From Fremontodendron californicum (Eukaryota > Streptophyta > Magnoliopsida > Malvales > Malvaceae): a DNA stretch of 64,000 bases. Below are positions 11,167-21,194 of the stretch, in pieces. Each line of letters starts with the position of its first letter. The stretch's first letter is position 1. The notes below the pieces were generated by a model. It searched no databases, had not been told where the DNA came from, and saw nothing but the letters and a program-made list of their open reading frames with translations. The stretch spans positions 4,921,501 through 4,985,500 of the forward strand of contig JAULJL010000034.1 of the NCBI GenBank assembly GCA_030761205.1. Reading direction: 5' to 3'. The position numbers and the translations under genes are program-made.

Positions 11167-14100
11167 TTAGAATCCACAAAACCTGGACTTGCTCAGAACT
11201 TGCTCTTTTTCTGTATTTCTTGTATCCAAAATCAACTGGGCGGCGAGCTGCAGACGGTACTTCTTCGCATCATCCTAAAAAAAATTATGTACACTCATTA
11301 AAATTCTCTGCATTAGTGTTAAAGGAAAAAGAAGTGATTTATATGACATTCACCCGATTAAGCGGTGGACTGATTCGGCCAAACCAGGATTGTAAGTGCT
11401 TAATTAAAAATACCCCGCAATCAGATGAACTGTAAGACAAATGACAAAATCTATTGCATCAATAGTACTGATAACAAAAGAAACATGTATAACTCTTAAA
11501 TGAATTAAAAGTAAGAGATTACTCGTCATCTGATTGCCAATCAAATTGTACACGTTTTTCCTTCAACTCTTTCATTGCATCTGCAGCAGGATGATTCCAA
11601 GCACGTAATAATACTGAAAAAACTTTAACCTGAAAACACAATTTGAAGCATGTCACACAAATATTCCACTACGAACAAGGTAGTTGAGAATATGAGTTAA
11701 AGATTACCAAACGTTTCGGGAAACCAACATGCAGACGCCCAAACGGCGACCTTCTTGAGTCGATGATTTCGATCTCACCAGACACCATATTCACGCAATA
11801 TGCAACCCAATGATTATTTGCACATAAGGGTAAGCAAATCTAAACCAATGAATTGATTATTAATGACAAATCAGAAATAACAACTTCAAATATATATATA
11901 TATATACATCTTATACTAATGTGAATATCCATAAAAATAAGCATATATGTACGCATACCAGTTGAGCTTGCATAATATCAGCATTATACGGTTCATTTGC
12001 AAGATAATTAGCAAAATCATTGGCCACTTCATCAGCTGTCTTTCTCCCAAACTTGTAATTAACGATGTTACACTACATTGAACGGCCACATTTCATTAAT
12101 AACCTATACTATATACTTATAATCTTAATCAACACACAATAAGAATTACACTTTTTTTATAGAGATGTAATTAGGAGGGATCAAAATTAATACCGCAAAT
12201 TGTGAACTCAAAACAACACGAGTTCCAATCGATTTCCTACCGATATAGATTTTGGTGGCGTTAATTACACGAACATACATCTCTACAACCTGCCATACTC
12301 CAAAGAAATATTAATTACGATACCATACGATAAAAGCGTTAATGCAAATGTGTAATTAACGAACTTCATTATACCATGTTATTCACCCAATTCGAACTGG
12401 CTAAAGAGAGTATGTCCGACCTCGTTAATGACCAACCATGCATTGCGGACAAGATTTCCCTACATCATTAATAAACATTGTTCAAATATCGCATTGTCGT
12501 CACAATAATGTTATGTAAAAAGTTGAGAGTCAATTGGATTGTGTAACTTACTCATGATTTGCATTTTCATCCCAAGCATAATTAACAACAGCTTTTTCTA
12601 CTTTCTTCAATGTCGCAATTGGCCAATTAACATAGAATGGTGATTGAAGATTAATAGAAGTCGTAATTTTTCTAGGAATTCGTGGAGATCTCCTAATAAC
12701 AGGGGAATCATGTATTTCCCTCTTTCGATTTCCACGAATTTCCTCTACAAATTCCACTCCATCTTCAAATTCTAGATTGGAAGGAACATTACATTCTTCC
12801 ACTTGAAAATTTGATAGAGGTGCAGTTGTCTGTGAAGTTGAGCCTTTTGCAAATGGCCTAAACATAGATGATGGAGAAGCTTCATTGTCCACCTTCTCCA
12901 TCCTTCTAGTGAAATCATCGAACTGATCTCCCATTTGAGCATTGACATGTGCTGGAGACAACTTCGCCAATGCCATGAAATCAAGAACATTGTCTTTATG
13001 AAGCTGGACCATTTCTTGATTCCACTTCATCATCCTCTCCGTACGGCCTTTGATCCTTTCAAATAAAGCCTAAACACATAATTATAAATTTTAAATATTT
13101 ATGGACACTGTTGCAACAATTTTAAAGGCTATGAAAGGTATTACAGTCTTAGATGAATTTCAATGACAAAATGTCGACATACCAGTGCCTCTGGATCAAG
13201 CTGCATGGTTGAAACTTCTCCAAAACACTCATCCATAGGGGGATCAATGTCACTTACAACCTACATACACAACTAGATTTCAATAACATTTTTTAATACA
13301 AACTAATATTCTATTTATAAATTAGAATGCGCAAAGAGTATTGATATAAATAAATACAAGCATGAATCAAACATTACTTACCTCCCCTAACCCATACCCC
13401 CTAACTCTTCCTGAACTTCTAGGCGCTTCTTCACGGACGCATCATCCCATCCCATTAATCGGGGCATTGCACGAACAACAAAACGTTCGGATGGGATAAC
13501 TCTATCCAAATAAAACATCTATCCAAAATGTTCTATATTAACAATAGGATAATAAATATAATGTTTTTTTTTTACTTATTAGTAAAAGACATTGAAAATA
13601 GAATCAAACAATATAATACATATTTACCTGAAGGAAGAGTAAGGAGCCTGTAATATATGTTGTATCTTGCCTGCCGTTGTACCTTCTAATGCCATTCATC
13701 AACTGCTTAAGTGTAAACCCACCCCAATTGTAGGAACGAATTTGGGATGAATTATAAATCGTGGTAACTAACTTTCTATTTACTTCAGGCCTACTAGAAG
13801 GCGCCATGACAGTTCCGATAACAAACAAGACGAACAACCTTTTCCAATCATCTATATCTGTTACATTATGTAACAAGAGCTCTACTTCTTTCAATGAACA
13901 AACCCTTAAAAATCTATCACACCAACCCTTTATCTCATCATTTTCATTTACAACATCTACTCTAACCTCTTCTCCTGTACATGGAACACCAAACACTAAA
14001 CCTACATCTGTATCTTTAATAGCTAAGATATGGTTACACCATCTTAAAACACAATTTAATGGCTCACATTGTTTAATAAGCCACTCACATAGATGGTGAC

Positions 14101-14389
14101 GTAAAATTGTACAACTCAAACTTAAAAACCCACCAAAACCTATCTCTCGCACGGCATTTTCCTTCATAACATCACCCCTAACCACTTCGTTCATAACCCT
14201 AACCAATTTACTAGGGCTACATCTTGTGCGCAATTGAACATTACACTGCAATTTCGTAATGAATAGATTACATTCAATCTACCAATAATTTATATTATCA
14301 TTAAAAAAAAGTCGAATGAAAGAAAAATAATTTACCTCAAGACTTTTATTTTTTCTTGCAATATGCCGTGAACTATGACGTCGTTCCAT
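11167..14389 (-). CDS. Ulp1-like cysteine protease carried by the MULE (12 exons, one frameshift)
   Basis: The exon model, read 5' to 3' on the - strand, is 14389-14336, 14245-13628, 13518-13382, 13260-13183, 13069-12552, 12459-12375, 12289-12194, 12072-11959, 11839-11708, 11629-11523, 11429-11354 and 11274-11167. All introns are GT-AG and phases agree, except that exon 3 is 1 nt short. Its frame runs into TAG just after a G5 run (plus-strand 13396-13400, CCCCC); one more G would restore the frame for a product of about 707 residues. The N-terminal part (exons 1-3) resembles the conserved domain fused to Ulp1 in plant mobile genes. The linker carries RRSPRIPRK. The C-terminal C48 peptidase domain has HW (His 577), EIIDS (Asp 594) and SDCGVF (Cys 651). 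The His-Asp spacing of 17 equals that of yeast Ulp1. Ulp1 enzymes cleave SUMO or related modifiers; the role in transposition is unknown. It is transcribed toward the transposon-protein ORF. Confidence 0.85.
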
Positions 14390-15100
14390 TTGTTCTTCTC
14401 CCAAATTTGTATGTGTCACAAATAAAGCTGATAACCCAAAAATATATAGCTAAAAAGTGAACATTCTGCTATAAATAATAAACAAATGTAGGTGAAATTG
14501 CAAAGAAATCGTAAGAAAACGTCTATCCCTCCCTTTTATTTTGACCCAAAAAGAAATAAAACCTGAATTGTGTATGCATGTGCAAATTGAAATTTGCAGC
14601 TTCTCACTTTTCACACTCAACAATCTTGTTTTTGGAATTTCACAGGGAAATATGCATTGCATTAGTTGATTACAACAAAATAATGGCTCTCAGAAGCCTA
14701 CATCTTTTGCTGAATACAACAAATAACATTCAACAGTTAATATGGTGGGTAATCAACCTAATCAATCTACTGCTACTACAACCAATTTGTGAGGACTGTT
14801 TGTCCAAAGGATTGGTTTGGTTGCATTGCAGTGCAGCCCACCAGGGTGGGAGTGGGACTAATAAGTGTCTTAGGAGTGTTTCTCCAAAGCTGAAAGGCAT
14901 ATTTGAGAGTATAGCCCACCAGAATGCATGTCAATTAATGGTACTAATTAATTCATAAATGCTTTATTTTTGATATGGCATTATTATAACTTGCTTCTAT
15001 TCTATCATCAAGATTCTAGATTTTTGCTTCATTTAAAACTCAACTAATCATATCAAAAAATTTAAAACTGTGCTAACAACATGTTCAGTACAAATGGGCT
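14390..15100. other. Ulp1 gene upstream region, no gene seen
   Basis: AT-rich sequence 5' of the Ulp1 start codon, probably containing its promoter. Short open frames on both strands (for example around 14580-14955) have no recognisable domain and no splice support, so none is called. Confidence 0.5.
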
Positions 15101-15159
15101 CCTACAGTTAGAGGTGGCAATTGGGCGGGTTCGGGCGGGTTCGGGTCGGGTTCATTCGG

Positions 15160-15365
15160 GTTCGGGTTTATTCGGGTTCGGGCTCATTCGGGTTCGGGCT
15201 CATTCGGGTTCGGGTCCATCCGGGTTCGGGCTCATTCGGGTTCGGGTCCATTCGGGTTCAGGCTCATTCGGGTTCGGGCTCATTCGGGTTCGGGCCCATT
15301 CGGGTTCGGGCCCATTCGGGTTCGGGCTCATTCGGGTTCGAGCCCATTCGGGTTCGGGTTCGGTC
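15160..15365 (+). repeat. 16-bp tandem array, left end of the hAT element
   Basis: About a dozen copies of CATTCGGGTTCGGGCT and close variants (GGGTCC, GGGCCC). A second array with the same unit and the same orientation lies at the other end of the element. Runs of three Gs every 5-7 bases are notable on this strand. Confidence 0.9.
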
Positions 15366-16090
15366 TGGGTTCGGGTTCGATCTGGGTACGTGTATGTTTT
15401 ACATTATTTTATTTTATATTAGATGTAATCATTTTTACGTAATTTAAATATTTATATCTAAAAACAAATTATTAATTTATTATTATTATTATTTTTATTT
15501 TTATACTTTTGCTATTATATGATATTTTTAATTATATTTATTTTTTAAAATTAATATTTGTTAGCACCAAAAGAATAAGAAATTAATTTGTTATATAAAA
15601 TCAAATTTTGAAATAATTTATTATAAAAAATATGATATATTATAAATTAATATATTGATATTTAAAATAATTGATTTGATGAGCTCGAATTTCAAAATAT
15701 AAATACATTATAATTTATATTCACTATAAAATAAAAAACTTTTAAAAATAAATCTTGGCCTTCATCTATTCGTTTATATACTTATAAAATGCAAAAAATT
15801 TATGCTTATAGTCAAGATATATATATATATATATATATATATCGAGTACTTATATTTTTTTCATCAGTATAAAGTATAAATTATAAAGTAGTACTAAAAA
15901 ATATAATTTATATTTAAATTATACGTAATAAATATATAATTAATATGATTATTTATTAATATATAATAAATATACCCAAAACCAAAAGGTCATAAAATCC
16001 AAAACCCCATTAAATCCACCCGCTAAAATAAAATCACATGAAAGCCATAATCCAATTAAACCCACCCTAACCTAACCGCATAAGTATAAC

Positions 16091-16347
16091 TAGAGCTGCT
16101 TATGGGCCGGGCCGCGACCCAGTTTTTTTTTATTTTCTCTGCCCAGGCCTGGCCCTGGGTCGGCCCGGCCCGCCCGTTTAGGCCCGAAACACTGTTCATT
16201 GGAATAAAAAAGTAATTTTTTTATTTTTTTTTATTTTTTTATAATTAAAATTAAATAAAATAATATTATAATAAAAATTACTGTTCAGGGCCGGGCCGGC
16301 CCGGAACACAAAATATCCTGCCCAGGCCCGGCCCGTGAGCAGGTCTA
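16091..16347. mobile_element. hAT-like MITE nested in the hAT element
   Basis: 257 bp. The left end TAGAGCTGCTTATGGGCCGG pairs with the right end, whose complement is TAGACCTGCTCACGGGCCGG. The perfect 8-bp duplication AGTATAAC lies at 16083-16090 and 16348-16355. The interior is AT-rich between GGCCCGGCCC-type subterminal blocks. It inserted after the host hAT element arrived. Confidence 0.9.
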
Positions 16348-16696
16348 AGTATAACCCAAAAGGCCAAAATAATTGAATTATTGTCAATTTTTTTACCCTT
16401 ATAGATTAATTGAATTATTGTCAAATTTTTTTTCACATCTTTAAAATTTTCAAGAATTTAAAATATTTAGATTGTAAATTCATCATGATATGAGACGTTA
16501 AAGTTATAACTTATAAGTACAAAATATAATTTACTTTTTGATAAAATTATTATTTCATCATATATATATATAATATATTAAGTTTTAAATTTTAATTAAA
16601 TTATTAAAAAAAAAATTAGAATAAAATTAATAATTAAAGTTATTGCTTTGTAAAAAAAAAATAATTGCAATTTGTTTATTTTTATTTTTAGTATTA

Positions 16697-16885
16697 AATT
16701 CGGGTTCGGGTTCGGGCCGGTCTCGGGTTCGGGTCCATTCGGGTTCGGGCTCATTCGGGTTCGGGCTCATTCGGGTTCGGGCCCATTCGGGTTCGGGTCC
16801 ATTCGGGTTCGGGTCCATTCGGGTTCGGGCCCATTCGGGTTCGGGTCCATTCGGGTTCGGGCCCATTCGGGTTCGGGCTTTTTCG
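16697..16885 (+). repeat. 16-bp tandem array, right end of the hAT element
   Basis: The same CATTCGGGTTCGGG-based unit as at 15160-15365, in direct rather than inverted orientation, about eleven copies. It is followed by a GGGCGGGTTCGGG segment leading into the terminal repeat. Confidence 0.88.
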
Positions 16886-16994
16886 GGTTCGGGTTTTTGA
16901 CTTTTTGGTCAAATCGGGTTTGGGCGGGTTCGGGTTCGGGTTTTCCTGGGCGGGTTTTCGGGTTCGGGTTCATTTTGCCACCTCTACCTACAGT

Positions 16995-19192
16995 CTTAAC
17001 AACATGTTCAGTACAAATGTTCTTAAAGTCTTACTACAGACATACCGCAAAACCCTAACCTTAATCCGTATAATGTTGGAATCGATTAAAACTATTCTAA
17101 AATAACAAGTTTACTAAGAAACCTTGCAAGAAAATAAGCCCACTTATATGTACATATAACTATAACAGTACGTACATATAGTATAACCATATGTACATTC
17201 CGCAAAAGTATATGTACATTTTCATATTACTGACAAATTCTTTCTAAATCTCAATCAATTAAGCTCTTATGTGTTTCCAAACCATAAAATCATCTAAGTA
17301 TTCTACTTATACTATTACTTAGACAGACCCCAAAACCCTAACTATAATCCTCCGTTTAATCTCGAAATCGTTTAAAACAACTGTAAAATAATAGCTTTAC
17401 TAAGAAATTATTTAAAAAAAAAAAAAGTCCACTTCTATGTACATAACAAATTGACAGAATGTACATAAAACTTCAATAGAAACAGAAAAGCAAATGCTAA
17501 ATAAAGGATGTTGTTTCTTTTTAAAAGAGACTTAAACAAATAAGAAAATTTGAAGCTCTTAGTTGCAGACAAAAAATGGTTATAACGTAGGCTACATACT
17601 TTGATTATATGTACATTTGGCAGAATTATATGTACATTTTCAAAACTCTAATCAATTCTATCCTAAATCCCATTCAATTAACAATGTATTATATGTACAT
17701 TTTCAATACTGCAGTTATTATGTTCAAAGTCCGAAATGAAAAGGTAAACTATTTTAACAGAGTTGACAATGCAAATGGTCGGGAAATATCCCAGTTGAAC
17801 CCCAACATAAATGAGGAACTTATGGACTCTATGTCATAATGTCTAGAATCCTACTAATGGCCAATGCCTCATAAAAAACAGAATTTCACAAAGAATAATC
17901 GGGAGCAAGAACGAATTTATGTCAGTATGCAACTCATTCACACATTTATGTCACAAAGCGTTTTTAACAAAGCAATTTTAACAAAACATCCACACATTTA
18001 TGTCAGTATACAAGTCATTCAATAATAATGCTACCAAACAAATTCCTAACATCAAAATATAACTTATATTTCGCTACCAGACTTCCAGGAATTTCAATAA
18101 CTCAGGATTTCTAGAACTTGATAAACCAAATAAACATACGCTGTATATTACAGACACAATGCACATGTTTGAACTCAATTGATGGTACCCAAATCCCATT
18201 ACATTAGAGCATAATTTAGCTGCAAGGAAAACAAATACGTGCAGAAATAAAAAAGAATGTATGAAATCTAAACAAAACATTTCAAAAATCAAATAAAATT
18301 ATGCCATGACAAATCCAAAGAGGAAGGAGTTTACCTAAAGCTCTTCAGGACCAAGAATATGAGAAGATTTCCGGAGGTTTCACTCGGGTAAGGATTATCC
18401 TCCGATTTTCAGTCGCCTAAGGTTTTAGTTTCAGTCACCCTAAACCCAAAAATGCAAAGAAACTGAGGAAGAAATAGATGAAAAAAAATGAGGCAAAGGG
18501 AGAAAGGAAGGAGACGAAATAAAGAGTAAAGAACAGAAAGAGAGAAAAACTGAAGCAAAAATTCGAGACCCAAGTGGAAGCTAAACTCAAGAACACAATC
18601 AGAGACAAAAGCCAAAACAGAGAAAAACTGAAGCAAGAAATCGGGAGAGAAAAGAAGCCAAAATTGACTTTGTTTTTTAACCTAACACTAAAGATAAAAT
18701 GGTAATTACGATTTCCTCTTTATCAATTTTTAAATTTTCTATTTCCTTTTCAAAATTAATTTTTTTCAATGGCATCTTTTAACAATAATTCCTATTACAC
18801 TGCATGTTTCTCATATTACCCCAATAATCTTTCTCAATGGTATCAATTAAAAAAAATCCTATTAGACTGGTTGTTTTTCAAATTCACCCTACTCACAAAA
18901 GCTACTCTAAACCCCAATACAAATTAAGCTCTAAAGACTTCCATCTATTTAAATTTACCAAAGTAACAAAAAATTAATGATTCATACAAAATGACTAAGA
19001 CTAGTAAATTAAAACACTCTTGCTCCCTAAGGCCAAAAGCCAAACTCTTAAACATAATCAATGTCGTTATCGTTTTTGTCATTTAAAACGACTTTAAACT
19101 AACACAATTTATAAGAAATGCTTCAACAAAATAAGCCCACTTAAATGTACATATAGCAAAACAATATGTACATATAGCATAACAATATGTAC
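16995..19192. other. Right flank of the MULE, no gene seen
   Basis: AT-rich sequence with ATGTACAT clusters near 17145-17240, 17430-17470 and 17590-17700. Around 18370-18660 there is a purine-rich stretch with no domain that I recognise. The 18640-18830 segment resembles 20960-21150, both ending GTTTCTCATATT after a TGCA. Confidence 0.55.
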
Positions 19193-19338
19193 ATGTAGCA
19201 TAACTATATGTACATTCTTGCCAACTATATGTACTTTTTTATACTGACAATTTCTTCAGTCTTGTATATGCAAGCAAGAAAGCAAACAACAAGCAGGAAT
19301 ATCATTTCAATTAAATAGAGGCACAAACACTATCATGA
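19193..19338 (-). repeat. Right arm of long inverted repeat
   Basis: Reverse complement of 67-212. Just inside it (19000-19192), the reverse complement matches left sequence at about 1380-1560, including TTATTTTGTTGAAGCATTTC. A diverged direct copy of the arm's inner part lies at 17131-17250, sharing the AATAAGCCCACTTA block followed by ATGTACAT motifs. Confidence 0.8.
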
Positions 19339-20304
19339 TGTTAAACAAATATCAAAGCTTTCAAATTCATTTTAAAAGCAGTTTAAAGTTAAAACTATTA
19401 TTTTAAGTAAATAGTTTATCAATTCTATAACTTATGATTAAGTAAAAATGTCAAATTGCAAATATATGTTCATAGACTCTTACAAATATCTGCTTATACA
19501 TATCCAAACCTGCCCATAACAACCAAGTTTGGTGTAAGGAAACCATGTGCATGGAAAATATAACAAATCAAACTCAGTAGCCTCTCATCAACTAAATAAG
19601 GGATACAACTGAAGGTAAAGAAATCATACATGTAAACCAAATTGACAATTTATGAAGTACAATATAATTCATAACAAAGGGTAAACAGCTGCAAATTATA
19701 AAATGGAAGAAACTAAACAGACAAAAATGCATCTAAATTATTGAATTCTACATCAGAAACTCCTTTTCTTAACACCACCAACCTTCATTTATCATTTAAT
19801 TCGCTGGAATGTCAATATAGTTATAGCAAACGCTCTGTTTAGGTTCATATAAATTGAAATTTAAAAATGTTTTGGACATAAAATGCTTATTTACCTCTTC
19901 ATTGTTTGCCCTCTCGAAAAATTAATGAATTAAAGCCATTCTTACAATTGATGGCAACCTTACTAAATAAATGATCTTTCCCCCTTTCACTTTGACTTAT
20001 GTTCGCATCACAATATAAGAGTGTCAGGTACCACCAACAAATTTCAGCTAAAATGTTAATATCACTTTTAGGACAGAAAACAAACTACAATATCACAACA
20101 AACTGCTTTTTTTTTATGGCAGAGAACATTACAACAAACAATATCACAAGACCAACCAAGTTTTCAATGATAAATCTAACAAAAATGAATTCTCTATACG
20201 ATTACTTTTAGGACAGAAAATAACAGTAATTAGTGTATGGATATATATAGAATCTATAAAACAACAGATAAACAAAAATTAAAACAAGGTCAGAAGAAGT
20301 TCAC

Positions 20305-20755
20305 CTGGTTTTGTAAAGTTGCTTTCCTTGTATACTGCTCCCCCAGGAACATACGCATCAACCTTCTAATATAAGAAAAATATCATGTCAATAGAGTAAC
20401 AAGAGAACAGAAAAGATATCTCATATCAAATTAAAAATGTCTAATTTATATAATATACATACAGATAAGTCATTTTGGAACAATGTCAATATATTATTCT
20501 CATTCTAGTAGCCAATAATTACAGAACACTATATCTCAAAGAAATTTAACAGTTTCTGAAAGATCTTTAACAAGAGAAGATGAAACAATCGCACCATTCT
20601 TTTATAATAACACATTCATATTTCTAGTTCTTTTATAATAACAACATACCCATAAATTAAAACCGAAATAACATAATACCCACAAATCAAAATCAAAATA
20701 ACAAACAAAATTTTACCTCAATCTTCTTCCTCAGCTTCCTATTTCGATCGCAACC
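20305..20755 (-). other. Two candidate exons of an unrecognised gene fragment
   Basis: On the - strand, 20755-20717 (after a GTGTAG acceptor, before GTAAAA) and 20362-20305 (after AGAAG, before GTGAAC) join in frame. The joined translation includes RKLRKKIE followed by VDAYVPGGAVYKESNFTKP. The second exon looks coding rather than random, but I do not recognise the family and find no further exons. It could be a captured or decayed host gene fragment. Confidence 0.3.
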
Positions 20756-20918
20756 CTACACCCAAATAAACTCACAAATTAAACAAACTTTGAAATGGGT
20801 TTTCAATCCCTAAACCTTAACTTCTCAACTGGTGAATGATTTTGAACAAAATAAAACTAGGTTAAAAACGTTGGTTGGGTGAATGATTTTTAACAGCAAC
20901 AAAGAGAAGAATAAAAGC

Positions 20919-20923
20919 AGAAG

Positions 20924-20953
<30 letters not shown>
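20919..20953 (+). repeat. (GAA)n microsatellite
   Basis: About eleven uninterrupted AGA/GAA triplets, on the 5' side of the candidate - strand exons. Confidence 0.95.
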
Positions 20954-20954
<1 letters not shown>

Positions 20955-21194
20955 GCAGGATGAAGAAAAACGTGGGTTTGGGTCGATTTCTGTCTTCTAA
21001 TTTTAACAAGGAAAAACAAAGGTTAAACATGTAATTTTAATTTCCTTTCTAATAATATAAAACTTTTACATTTCCTTTTTCAAAATAACTTTTGGCTTTT
21101 GTACCATCTACATATTATTACTTTTGCATTGCACGTTTCTCATATTTTCCCTTTTTTTAATGGAATTTTCCGAAATCCGTACCCAAAAAAATGT

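Larger units (their letters stand above)
15109..16986. mobile_element. Non-autonomous hAT-like element with 16-bp subterminal arrays
   Basis: The termini are TAGAGGTGGCAA and its exact complement TTGCCACCTCTA. The perfect 8-bp duplication CCTACAGT flanks it at 15101-15108 and 16987-16994. TSD length and TAG-type ends fit the hAT superfamily. There is no transposase; the interior is AT-rich (over 1 kb) and holds a second hAT element. Gly/Ser/Arg-rich open frames in the arrays are by-products of the repeat. Confidence 0.9.
1..19340. mobile_element. Giant Mutator-like element (MULE), left end outside the window
   Basis: Three signals define the element. There is an inverted repeat (67-212 against 19193-19338), a MuDR-type transposase on the + strand, and a Ulp1-type protease gene on the - strand. 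The palindrome ATGTACAT recurs on both sides of the genes and is rare elsewhere in the window. Plant MULEs carrying Ulp1-like genes are an established group (for example the KAONASHI type in Arabidopsis). No 9-11 bp target duplication is seen at the outer limits of the visible inverted repeat. Weaker similarity seems to continue outward (left 20-50 against right 19443-19475), so the true ends probably lie beyond position 1 and beyond 19.4 kb. The element has itself been hit by a solo LTR and by nested hAT elements. The outer limits given here are therefore minimal. Confidence 0.7.
19339..21190. other. Region right of the inverted repeat
   Basis: Mostly AT-rich sequence with no clear gene apart from two possible - strand exons listed separately. 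It may still belong to the MULE if its right end lies beyond the visible inverted repeat. The 20960-21150 segment is a diverged copy of 18640-18830. Confidence 0.4.

Noticed and set aside
15081..15447. Open frames encoding Gly/Ser/Phe/Arg-rich peptides (also 16627-17058)
   Set aside because: The 16-bp array gives open frames on several frames and both strands; there is no start context or domain, so they are by-products of the repeat.
18409..18636. A 75-codon - strand frame rich in Leu and Phe
   Set aside because: It is the complement of a purine-rich tract, has no domain or splice support, and resembles low-complexity leader sequence.
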